From positions 1 to 64,000 of the forward strand of contig NZ_LJCO01000038.1 of the NCBI RefSeq assembly GCF_001399675.1: a DNA stretch of 64,000 bases, in the 5' to 3' direction. Origin of the DNA: Paenalicyclobacillus ferrooxydans. GTDB taxonomy: Bacteria > Bacillota > Bacilli > Alicyclobacillales > Alicyclobacillaceae. The notes beneath the pieces are model-generated. The model did no database searches and was not told where the DNA came from. It saw nothing but the letters and a program-made list of their open reading frames with translations. Of the stretch, positions 37,576 to 45,103 are shown piece after piece (the stretch's first letter is position 1; every line of letters starts with the position of its first letter). The translations under genes were made by a program, and so were the position numbers.

Positions 37576-37752
37576 ATGAGCATAGCCCAGAAGTTTTTTT
37601 CGTGTTTGATCGGTGTAACAGCGTCGATGAACGCGTTAGATGAACTCGTGGATAAAACCGTAAATGAACGTCCTGAACTGAAAAACAGCCGCCTCACGGC
37701 GGCTGTTCGCGTTTTGATTTCATTGACGCCCCTCCAATCTACAACTCTATAA
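37576..37752 (+). CDS. possible small protein of 58 residues
   Basis: ATG at 37576 follows TTAGGAGGGA with normal spacing and opens a 58-residue frame (MSIAQKFFSCLIGVTASMNA ... ending LQSTTL). No motif or membrane span is clear. Against it: the frame runs through the ClC terminator stem (37684-37707) and overlaps the ClC stop, which would be unusual. It could also be a chance site. Only the ribosome site supports it. Confidence 0.3.
   Translation: MSIAQKFFSCLIGVTASMNALDELVDKTVNERPELKNSRLTAAVRVLISLTPLQSTTL
37684..37707 (-). terminator. terminator of the ClC gene
   Basis: A 10-bp perfect stem, AACAGCCGCC / GGCGGCTGTT, with a TCAC/GTGA loop. On the minus strand it is followed by TTT, 40 nt past the ClC stop. 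Confidence 0.85.
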
Positions 37753-39540
37753 GTTCACCTGCGTATCACTTTGCCCCGGCTTTGGTACCTGCCTGCGTCG
37801 TACGGCCCAGGTAAACACTCGTCCTCTCATCATTTCTTCTTGATATTCGCGTTTTCTTAACTCAAGCAATTGATGCACCGTCACAAATCCAGTGATGCCA
37901 CCTTGTTGTTCACGAATCCATACCCAGTTTGAATCGGCCTCAAGCATTCGCTTCAAAGCCACTTTAGCAGTGTCTGTCATAAGCAGCACCGGGCTGTTGC
38001 TGACATACGCAAGAACACGGGATTGTGGGGAGGTGTTCGCGTGCTTCGCAATATCCCAAATCGAAACAATTCCCTTTGAAGTTCCGTTTGAATCCTGAAC
38101 CTCAATCCAATTTTCTGATGTGGGCTGCGTAAACAAAGCCTCAGCTACACTCTTAACCTTCATGTCAGCAGAGAAAGATGACACAGGACGCCAAACGATT
38201 TCCCGACAATAATGCATTTGTAACGGGTCTGTTTGATATTCACGAGTCAGGTGCAGTCCACGACGGGCTATCTTTTCTGTGAGTATTGAGCGCGGGAGTA
38301 TAAATGATGACAACCCAGTTGCAAGACTCGACGCGACCAACAGAGGCAGCAAAGCACCTAGATTGTGTGTCAACTCCAAAGGAAAAATAACACTTGTAAA
38401 TGGCGTACGGGTCACCCCTGAGAAAATTGCGGACATGCCGAGCAGTGCCCACACTCCCGGATGAGGTACATGAAAAATTTCGCCCACAGTCCCACCTAGA
38501 CTTCCTCCAATGATGAGAATTGGAGCCAAGATTCCCCCTGAGGTTCCAGAGCCAAGTGCAATGACCCAGATCACCGTTTTCACAATCAGGAGTGTCAGAA
38601 GTGTATCCACAGACAGTTTGACGTTGAGCATGGCAAAAATGCTATCGTATCCTACGCCGAGCGCCCGTGGTGAGATGAGACCGCCAATGCCAATGACAAC
38701 CGCTCCGATTGCCGGCCACCACATCCAATGCACGGGCAGCTTACGGAACACGTCTTCCACGCCGTAAATCGCCCACGTAAGCAAAACAGCAAGGATGCTG
38801 CCAACGAGCCCAATGACCGCAGATGCGCCCAACAACGACGCACTGACATGTGTCAATGCAGGCATACCGAAAAGCGGGCCTGGACCGATGAGAGCCACAC
38901 GGATGGCATCTGCCACGGCACTTGCGAGGGCAATGGGCACAAGGCTTCTCGGTTTGAATTCGAAAACAAGGAGTTCAACAGCAAACAACACCGCAGAGAC
39001 TGGCGCTGCAAACGTGGCCGACATACCTCCGGCCGCACCAGCAACAAGCAGAATCCGTCGTTCGATGGAGGAAAACTTCAGGAACTGGCTGAACAGTGAT
39101 CCGAACGAACCCCCTGTCATAATGATAGGACCCTCCGCTCCAAAGGGACCACCAGAGCCAATCGAGATCGCAGCCGAAATAGGTTTCCAAAATGCAACCC
39201 TTGGTTGCACTTTGCTTTCATTGATAAGCATCGCTTCAATGGCCTCAGGAATGCCGTGTCCTCGAATCTTATCGGAGCCATATCTCGCAATGAACCCGAT
39301 GAGGACAGCGCCAACAATTGGAGGGACCATCGCCCACACGTGCAGATTGTTATCTGTTGGGCTAATGTTTGCAACGGACAGCCGATGAAAAAAAGACAAG
39401 TTCGTAAATAAGTAAATCATCTTAAGCAAAATAACGGCTATAAATGCGCACACGGCACCGATAGCGAGTCCCGCAGCGGACAACTTAAGGATCTGACTCG
39501 AGGTTGTGAAGTCCCCTGTGTTACCGGATTGAGAACTCAT
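37747..39540 (-). CDS. ClC-family chloride channel/transporter with CBS domains
   Basis: About 597 residues. The membrane part (~15-425) holds the ClC motifs GSGGPFGAEGP (with the gating glutamate in AEGP) and GSGTSGGILAP. The cytoplasmic C-terminal part has two CBS domains (~440-495 and ~510-570: VKSVAEALF... and VALKRMLEADSNWVWI). It moves Cl- or nitrate, either as channel or H+ antiporter; the first motif differs from the canonical GSGIP, which affects anion choice. The start is ATG at 39540 after GGAGAGGGG. It is divergent from a MarR regulator, and a perfect palindrome lies upstream. Confidence 0.93.
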   Translation of the reverse strand: MSSQSGNTGDFTTSSQILKLSAAGLAIGAVCAFIAVILLKMIYLFTNLSFFHRLSVANISPTDNNLHVWAMVPPIVGAVLIGFIARYGSDKIRGHGIPEAIEAMLINESKVQPRVAFWKPISAAISIGSGGPFGAEGPIIMTGGSFGSLFSQFLKFSSIERRILLVAGAAGGMSATFAAPVSAVLFAVELLVFEFKPRSLVPIALASAVADAIRVALIGPGPLFGMPALTHVSASLLGASAVIGLVGSILAVLLTWAIYGVEDVFRKLPVHWMWWPAIGAVVIGIGGLISPRALGVGYDSIFAMLNVKLSVDTLLTLLIVKTVIWVIALGSGTSGGILAPILIIGGSLGGTVGEIFHVPHPGVWALLGMSAIFSGVTRTPFTSVIFPLELTHNLGALLPLLVASSLATGLSSFILPRSILTEKIARRGLHLTREYQTDPLQMHYCREIVWRPVSSFSADMKVKSVAEALFTQPTSENWIEVQDSNGTSKGIVSIWDIAKHANTSPQSRVLAYVSNSPVLLMTDTAKVALKRMLEADSNWVWIREQQGGITGFVTVHQLLELRKREYQEEMMRGRVFTWAVRRRQVPKPGQSDTQVNL

Positions 39541-39906
39541 TCTGAAGTGTGCCCCTCTCCACATGGATGACTGAAGACGATGCTTAACACAAAATTACAC
39601 ATCACATTTATATCGTATTACGATATTTATTGCAATTGAAAAGAGCAACTGGCACTACTCAACGTAAGCAAGATGGCATACGATGCAATCACGGTATGCG
39701 ATGCAATCTATGAAGCCACAATCCATGCGATCGGCACTATGTATCGTCTATGTAATAGTTCGAACATACTATGTTGGCTAGTCTAAATGTTACTTCTGTT
39801 CCGCAACGTACCTTCGATATATTTGTGTGGCATTAAACACGGATGATGTCCAAAATGTATATATCGTTTGCCGTATGTACCACAATTTCAACGATGGTGA
39901 TGTGAA
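39541..39906. other. intergenic region between ClC and marR
   Basis: A 366-nt divergent promoter region without a gene. It holds the ClC palindrome (39610-39626), an inverted repeat GCATAC ... GTATGC (39676-39699) overlapping a direct repeat (ATACGATGCAATC / TATGCGATGCAATC), and a degenerate site TATCGTTTGCCGTA (about 39863-39876) in front of marR. Confidence 0.6.
39610..39626. promoter_or_regulatory. operator candidate of the ClC gene
   Basis: ATATCGTATTACGATAT is a perfect palindrome with 8-nt arms and one central base. It lies 70 nt upstream of the ClC start, opposite the marR gene, and matches the site before the hemerythrin gene. Binding by the adjacent MarR protein is an inference. Confidence 0.65.
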
Positions 39907-40338
39907 ATGGATAAAATACCTTCAAAAGAAGATTATCAAGAGCTGGCAGAGTTCCGATATCGTCTGCGGAAATTCCTTCATTTCAGCGAATTGGCGGCCA
40001 CAGAAGTGGGGATAACGCCTCATCAACACCAGCTGCTTCTAAGTATCGCGGGCTTTCCAGACAGAGAATGGATGACGCCGACAGAAATCGCTGAACGTCT
40101 GCAAATCCGGCACCATAGTGCTCTAGGGTTGATTCAACGATGTGAGAAGATAAATTTAGTTCGGAGATTTGATAACCCGTCAGACAGGCGGAGTGTTTGC
40201 GTCGAGCTGACAAAGACAGGTCAGGAAATCTTAGAACGGCTGACCATAAGGCATCAAAGCGAACTCAGACGTCTCGGACTCTCCCATCGAAACTTTATGG
40301 TAAAGGATATTATCGGCACAACAGACAGTTCAGTGTGA
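39907..40338 (+). CDS. MarR-family transcriptional regulator
   Basis: A 143-residue winged-helix repressor. The N-terminal dimerisation helices are followed by LAATEVGITPHQHQLLLSIAG, the helix-turn-helix (TPTEIAERLQIRHHSALGLIQRCEK) and the wing with DNPSDRRSVCVELTKTGQ, where DxRxxxxxLT is the family signature. It is divergently placed to the ClC gene, which is the usual arrangement for a MarR target. The ligand is unknown; redox or nitrosative signals would fit the place. The start ATG is at 39907. Confidence 0.92.
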   Translation: MDKIPSKEDYQELAEFRYRLRKFLHFSELAATEVGITPHQHQLLLSIAGFPDREWMTPTEIAERLQIRHHSALGLIQRCEKINLVRRFDNPSDRRSVCVELTKTGQEILERLTIRHQSELRRLGLSHRNFMVKDIIGTTDSSV

Positions 40339-40430
40339 CGAGCAGGCATACCACGAGGAATTTGTTCACGGAATCTATCTGGACGATGACAGGTACGATA
40401 TCTTGTTTCTAAGTCACATGTGCCAAAAAA

Positions 40431-40469
40431 CGATGGCCGCTAACCACGAATCGGAGTTGGCGGCCATCG
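40431..40469 (-). terminator. narK terminator
   Basis: CGATGGCCGC and GCGGCCATCG pair over 10 bp around a 19-nt loop. On the minus strand a T6 run follows; narK ends 100 nt before it. Confidence 0.88.
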
Positions 40470-40567
40470 CTCTGTACTTGCCTTCAAAACGCATTTTCGT
40501 ATGCCGATGAACTTTCGAATGTAAAGTCGTTCCGGAAGACCCGCATTACTGGTCTCGCCGAATGGGT

Positions 40568-41821
40568 TCACAACGCTGCCACGCGTCCCTTTCTCACGCT
40601 TGGGTTCGAGTTGCGACGAACACCCGTGAAGAGAATCAGTACAAACGCAATAGCTGCTACGATGGTGAGAAGTAAGAAGCCGCCTGTGAAGCTGCCGGTA
40701 TTCTGCCGGAATGCACCCATGATGAGCGGCGGGAAAAATCCCCCGATACCACCGAGCGCGCCGACGATACCAGTTGCCTTGCCGGTTGCTGTCGGGAAGT
40801 ACTGCGGGACCATCTTAAATACAGAGCCGTTCCCGATACCGAGCACAACCGCAATCAACAGTGCACAAGCCGTGGTCACGAAGAGACTCTTGATTCCATA
40901 CGCCCAAATGACACTGCCAACTCCAATCACGGCGAACGCAATCAAAAGCAATGATGCCGGAGACACACGGTCAGCCAGGTATCCGCCGATGGGGCGCATC
41001 GCTGTTGCTAGTAACACGAATCCTGCTGCACGCAGTCCGGCGTCCACGGGAGCCAGGTGCAGTTGTCCTTGCAACAAGGTCGGCAGGTAGTTGCCAAATG
41101 CTACAAATCCACCGAAGGTAATGAAGTAGTAGAAAGACAGCAGCCACAATTGCCCCACAGACCAGAAAGGCTGACTTGATTGGTCACCTTTGCCAGCCAA
41201 AGAAGAAATCGGTGTTACGTTGTCTCGTGCCTCTGCACCAGATACAGCACTGTAATGTCTTGCGTCACGTGTCATGAACCAGAGCACCAGCGCCGACAAG
41301 ACAACCGGAACCATCAACGCGTAAGCCATCCCCGAAAATCCTAGATGAAGAAACAAACTAGGGATGGTGAAACCTGCAACTGCTGTACCAACGTTCCCCA
41401 GTGCCGTAATCCCAAGCACCAAGCCTTGTTTCTTTGGCGGGAACCACGCTGACACGTGTCCAATGCCGACTGCAAACGACGTACCTGCAATACCAAGCAG
41501 AACTTCCCAGAATACAAACAGCGGGAACGTGTGAGCTGTCGTGATACCGAACAAGGGGACCAGCAGGAAGAGCATCAAAAGTGTATAGACGCGCCGTCCA
41601 CCGAAGCGGTCCGTGAACATACCAATCGGGATTCGGAACAACGAACCAAGCAAGACAGGTGTTGCAACAAGAAGGCTCTTTTGGAATTCAGTGAGTCCAA
41701 ACTGTTTTTGTAATTGCGGAGCAATCGGAGAAATCATGGACCATACAACGAAAGCGACTATCATGGTCACCATGGACACATACATTACGGTTGACCCTTT
41801 ACTTGCAAACTTGTTTGCCAC
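40568..41821 (-). CDS. narK: nitrate/nitrite transporter, MFS family
   Basis: A 417-residue major facilitator with twelve spans. The nitrate-porter signature GIAGTSFAVGIGHVSAWFPP...GLVLGITALGNVGTAVAG lies in span 5, and the second signature GIGGFFPPLIMG in span 11. It imports nitrate and exports nitrite for NarGHI. The start is GTG at 41821 with AGAGGTGA upstream. A consensus FNR-type site lies 187 nt upstream. It is transcribed away from amtB. Confidence 0.93.
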   Translation of the reverse strand: MANKFASKGSTVMYVSMVTMIVAFVVWSMISPIAPQLQKQFGLTEFQKSLLVATPVLLGSLFRIPIGMFTDRFGGRRVYTLLMLFLLVPLFGITTAHTFPLFVFWEVLLGIAGTSFAVGIGHVSAWFPPKKQGLVLGITALGNVGTAVAGFTIPSLFLHLGFSGMAYALMVPVVLSALVLWFMTRDARHYSAVSGAEARDNVTPISSLAGKGDQSSQPFWSVGQLWLLSFYYFITFGGFVAFGNYLPTLLQGQLHLAPVDAGLRAAGFVLLATAMRPIGGYLADRVSPASLLLIAFAVIGVGSVIWAYGIKSLFVTTACALLIAVVLGIGNGSVFKMVPQYFPTATGKATGIVGALGGIGGFFPPLIMGAFRQNTGSFTGGFLLLTIVAAIAFVLILFTGVRRNSNPSVRKGRVAAL

Positions 41822-42007
41822 TGTATATCACCTCTGGAATGGGGTCGTTCTGTCGACCCTTTGCTTACTTCTTATGGTAAGAGGTGACACGGATCCGCTT
41901 AAGACTAAAGGTTACTAATTTCTTGTAGTTCAAAGACTATTTGAAAGGTCCATCGCAACCAGCGTATATAGTCCATTCCACCCATTTTCGTTTTTTGATA
42001 TCTCTGG

Positions 42008-42023
42008 TGTGACCCAAGTCACA
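42008..42023. promoter_or_regulatory. FNR/CRP-type binding site
   Basis: TGTGACCCAAGTCACA is an exact TGTGA-N6-TCACA palindrome, the site bound by Fnr of Bacillus and by other CRP-family regulators. It lies between nitrate transporter and ammonium transporter genes. A GTTATA -10-like element at 42066-42071 would put its centre about 61 nt before an amtB start point. A TATATA on the minus strand at 41970-41965 could serve narK. Confidence 0.78.
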
Positions 42024-42086
42024 GCTCTTCCCTCAGCACCGTATGAAGAACTGCATTCGAAAGCTGTTATACCGAAGAAGCTTCCA

Positions 42087-42134
42087 TATCCGTACCCATA
42101 TCCGTACCCATATCCGTACCCATATCCGTACCCC
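42087..42134. repeat. 12-bp tandem repeat, 4 copies
   Basis: TATCCGTACCCA starts at 42087, 42099 and 42111, and TATCCGTACCCC at 42123. It lies in the probable amtB leader, just after the suggested start of transcription. Confidence 0.92.
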
Positions 42135-42339
42135 GTCTGCACACATATGCACCCCATCTGCACACGCCCCACGAATAGATCCGAACACTCTCCAGCCGAG
42201 AAGAGAGAACTTTGAGATGAATTCGTTTACACAAGCATCTCATGTCAGAATTTTTAACATACTCCCTTGAGACATTGCCAGAGAGCGATTAATTTACAAA
42301 TAACACGAAGAAACGAAGGCAAAAAAGGGAGGAAAACCA

Positions 42340-43722
42340 TTGAAACCACGACGAAAAATGCAGTTAACTTTGTTCTTGTCGAGTTTAGTGGCTATGTTGG
42401 GTGTTCCTGTTGTCAGCTTTGCTAACACAGCCACTCCAAACATTAATGCTGGTGACACCGCCTGGATCCTGGCATCCTCTGCGCTAGTACTGATTATGAC
42501 ACCGGGTGTGGCCTTCTTTTACGGAGGATTGGTGCGAACAAAGAACGTCATCACAACGATGTTTCAGGTCTTTGCGGTCATTTTAGTCGTATCCATTCAG
42601 TGGGTGTTCATCGGCTACAGCCTGGCTTTCGGCCCGGACTTCCACGGTATTGTTGGCGGAGTTCAATGGGCCTTGTTCAGCGGTGTGGGTGCAGCTCCAA
42701 ATTCCTATGCTCCCACGTTGCCAGCCACAGTCTTTGCCATCTTTCAGATGATGTTCGCCATTATCACTCCGGCACTGATTGTCGGCGGTCTGGCGGAGCG
42801 GGTCAAATTTTCTGCCTTTCTGGTGTTCATTGTGTTATGGGCAACTTTGATTTACGATCCGCTCGCGCACTGGGTCTGGGGCGGCGGCTGGCTTGAAAAG
42901 ATTGGCGTGCTTGACTTCGCCGGCGGCACTGTTGTTCATATCAGTTCAGGCATCGCCGGACTCGTCGCAGCCCTGTACCTCGGCAAACGCGCCGAACATG
43001 GAACGGAAATCAAAGCACACAACGTGCCCTTCGTCGTCCTCGGTACAGCACTGCTTTGGTTTGGCTGGTTTGGCTTCAATGCAGGGAGCGCACTTGCGGC
43101 AAACGGTGTCTCGGCAAATGCATTCTTGACCACCAATACTGCAACCGCTGCAGCCGCCCTCGGTTGGATGCTGGTCGAAAAACTCCGAACCGGCCATGTC
43201 ACGCTGGTCGGCGCTTGTGCAGGCGCGGTTGCCGGTCTCGTGGCGATTACCCCGGCTGCCGGCTTTGTCACTCCTGGAGCGAGTATTATACTCGGCTTCA
43301 TCGGCGGCGGTGTCTGTTACTTCGCATCCAATTTAATGAAGAACAAACTCGGTTATGACGATGCACTTGACGCGTTCGGTGGACATGGTATCGGAGGTAT
43401 CTGGGGTGCGTTTGCAACAGGACTCTTCGCCACCACCGTGGTCAACTCTGCCGGTGCAAACGGTTTGTTCGCAGGGAATGCTGTGCAGCTGTGGCACCAA
43501 ATCATCGGTATTCTTGCAACGGTTGTGTTCTCCGGAATCGGATCGTGGATCCTGCTCAAAGTCGTCGACCTTGTCATGGGGCTTCGCGTCACCCGCGAAG
43601 AAGAACTGATGGGACTCGACTACACCTTGCACCGCGAATCCGCATATCCGGAAACCCTGTCGACAGACGAACTGGCAAAAATCTTTAAGGCTCAAAAATC
43701 CAGTCAAGCGGCCGGCGAGTGA
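42340..43722 (+). CDS. amtB: ammonium transporter
   Basis: A 460-residue Amt/Mep protein with an N-terminal signal-like segment (ending VVSFANT) and eleven spans. It shows the family signature in FAGGTVVHISSGIAGLVAALYLGKR, the pore region WFGFNAGSALAANG and the second pore histidine in DALDAFGGHGIGGIWGAFATGLFA. It conducts ammonium into the cell. No PII (glnK) gene follows, although one often does. The start is TTG at 42340 with AAAGGGAGG 7 nt upstream. Expression may depend on the upstream FNR-type site. Confidence 0.96.
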   Translation: MKPRRKMQLTLFLSSLVAMLGVPVVSFANTATPNINAGDTAWILASSALVLIMTPGVAFFYGGLVRTKNVITTMFQVFAVILVVSIQWVFIGYSLAFGPDFHGIVGGVQWALFSGVGAAPNSYAPTLPATVFAIFQMMFAIITPALIVGGLAERVKFSAFLVFIVLWATLIYDPLAHWVWGGGWLEKIGVLDFAGGTVVHISSGIAGLVAALYLGKRAEHGTEIKAHNVPFVVLGTALLWFGWFGFNAGSALAANGVSANAFLTTNTATAAAALGWMLVEKLRTGHVTLVGACAGAVAGLVAITPAAGFVTPGASIILGFIGGGVCYFASNLMKNKLGYDDALDAFGGHGIGGIWGAFATGLFATTVVNSAGANGLFAGNAVQLWHQIIGILATVVFSGIGSWILLKVVDLVMGLRVTREEELMGLDYTLHRESAYPETLSTDELAKIFKAQKSSQAAGE

Positions 43723-43723
43723 T

Positions 43724-43939
43724 TTAAGGCCCACTGGCAAGGTATGCACCAACCAAAACGGGTCCGGCTGCAAGTGAGCGGGACCCGTGCTCTGGTTCCA
43801 CGCGTAAATTGCGCTCTCCAGGTCCCTCCAGTACTTCGACGTTTTTGAGGTTTCCCAGGAGATCGGTGAACTGAAGCCGAATGTACCTGACGTTCTCGGA
43901 CTGCGCCATCATTAAAACGGCGTCCCTGTCGTATTTCAT
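43724..43939 (-). CDS. short protein with the N-terminus of glutamine synthetase
   Basis: A 71-residue frame with ATG at 43939 behind GGGGGATT. Residues 1-36 (MKYDRDAVLMMAQSENVRYI and then RLQFTDLLGNLKNVEV) match the first ~36 residues of type I glutamine synthetase. The homology then stops and an unrelated 35-residue tail ends LAAGPVLVGAYLASGP. None of the catalytic domain is present nearby. A terminator-like stem with a T-rich tail (43788-43758) lies inside the frame, before its stop. It may be a gene remnant or a small GS-like regulator. The neighbours amtB and a GlnD/GlnE-like enzyme make the second option worth testing. Confidence 0.55.
   Translation of the reverse strand: MKYDRDAVLMMAQSENVRYIRLQFTDLLGNLKNVEVLEGPGERNLRVEPEHGSRSLAAGPVLVGAYLASGP
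43758..43788 (-). terminator. stem-loop with T-rich tail inside the GS-like frame
   Basis: ACGGGTCC and GGACCCGT pair over 8 bp around a 15-nt loop, and TTTTGGTT follows on the minus strand. It lies 32 nt before the stop codon of the GS-like frame; the plus strand has no T tail for amtB. Confidence 0.6.
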
Positions 43940-44024
43940 ATGGAATCCCCCGTCGCGCGCTATAGTTGAATTGCCAGGCGACCATGAATATTTCATCAAC
44001 ACGAGTATATCAAGGAGGGCTACT

Positions 44025-45098
44025 GTGACGTCGATCGTTTTCCCGGATCTGAGTTGGGACTGGGCAGCAGGTCAACCCCCCCTGTCTACTGTGCTCAAAT
44101 GGCAAGAGGACCTGAGACAAATTACCCGCCACTGGTTCAGAGCCGGAGCTTCGACAACCGAATGGCTCACAGCCTATCACCAACTGCGTATGAGCCTCCT
44201 GGCAGACGTCTGGACCCATACCATCCCGCGAGACCACCTCGGTCAGTTGGAATACATTGTCCTCGGTTCAAGCGCCAGAGGAGAGGACGTTTTTGACAGC
44301 GATCTCGATCACGCGCTTCTGTTCCACGGTGCCGTCGCCATGGAGGAAATCCGTCCTTATCTGTACGAGTTCATTCAAACCATGGCTCTTCTGGGTTTCC
44401 CACCGTGCCAGGGGTTTGTGATGGGAACAAACGAGCGTTGGGCAGGAGAACTGCCGACCTGGCAGGACCGTATCGACAGTTATTTTCAATTTCCCGATTG
44501 GGAGAACGTACGGTACCTGTTCATGCTGCTTGACAGCAAGCCGCTTTTTGCGTTGTCGCCCTCGCCGACACCGCAGTTTGAATCGACCGCGGTGCAACGG
44601 TGGGAAACGCTGCGCCGATCCGTTCTCCAGCGGATCCAATCGTCTCCCTATCTGTGTTGGGAAATGGCCCATCTTGGTATTCACAACACGGTCAGTCAAC
44701 CGAAGCGCACGAATAGTTTGTTTAAGCCTAAGACGGGTGCAGTGCAGACGAACAGGGTCAATGTAAAGAGCGGACTCTTGAGTCCAGTGATACACTCCAT
44801 TCGCCTGCTTTCCGTCGCACACGGCGTGGCAGAGATAGCGACGGAGCGCCGCTTGGCAGCACTGACCGAACAGCAAGCACTGGATAGAGACATGACAAAA
44901 AAGCTTGAGGCGTGTATCTCGTTTTGCTGGCGCATACGGATTCGAGAGCATGTGGTGCACCCTTACAAAGACTCTCTCCCTAACGAGGTTTCACAAATAC
45001 GCATAACAGAGCAAGAGTTGGCCGAACTGATGGAGCACGCTGAAACAGCAAAGAAGCTCGAGCGCATGGTTGAGAGACGTTTTCGCAAGCTGAGGTGA
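44025..45098 (+). CDS. DUF294-type nucleotidyltransferase
   Basis: A 357-residue cytoplasmic protein. Residues ~75-95 hold the nucleotidyltransferase motif LGSSARGEDVFDSDLDHALL (GS ... D-x-D), as in GlnD and GlnE. The C-terminal half is the helical DUF294 substrate-binding region. It lacks the CBS domains that many DUF294 proteins carry. The start is GTG at 44025, behind AAGGAGGG. It is divergent from the GS-fragment gene (85-nt gap) and overlaps the exonuclease gene downstream, or ends 5 nt before it. The target protein or small molecule is unknown. Confidence 0.82.
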   Translation: MTSIVFPDLSWDWAAGQPPLSTVLKWQEDLRQITRHWFRAGASTTEWLTAYHQLRMSLLADVWTHTIPRDHLGQLEYIVLGSSARGEDVFDSDLDHALLFHGAVAMEEIRPYLYEFIQTMALLGFPPCQGFVMGTNERWAGELPTWQDRIDSYFQFPDWENVRYLFMLLDSKPLFALSPSPTPQFESTAVQRWETLRRSVLQRIQSSPYLCWEMAHLGIHNTVSQPKRTNSLFKPKTGAVQTNRVNVKSGLLSPVIHSIRLLSVAHGVAEIATERRLAALTEQQALDRDMTKKLEACISFCWRIRIREHVVHPYKDSLPNEVSQIRITEQELAELMEHAETAKKLERMVERRFRKLR

Positions 45099-45103
45099 GC
45101 CGT

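Larger units (their letters stand above)
41822..42339. other. narK-amtB intergenic region
   Basis: 518 nt without a supported gene. It contains the narK and amtB promoters, an FNR-type palindrome (42008-42023), a 12-bp repeat array (42087-42134) and a TCTGCACAC direct repeat at about 42136-42163. Open frames through the repeat, on both strands, encode only PY or YG repeats and are not believed. Confidence 0.7.

Noticed and set aside
42009-42215. Frames encoding PYPYPY (plus) and YGYGYG (minus) repeats
   Set aside because: They come from the 12-bp repeat in the amtB leader and lack a credible start.
43881-44024. Longer start for the DUF294 gene
   Set aside because: It would overlap the divergent GS-like gene, and AAGGAGGG marks GTG at 44025.
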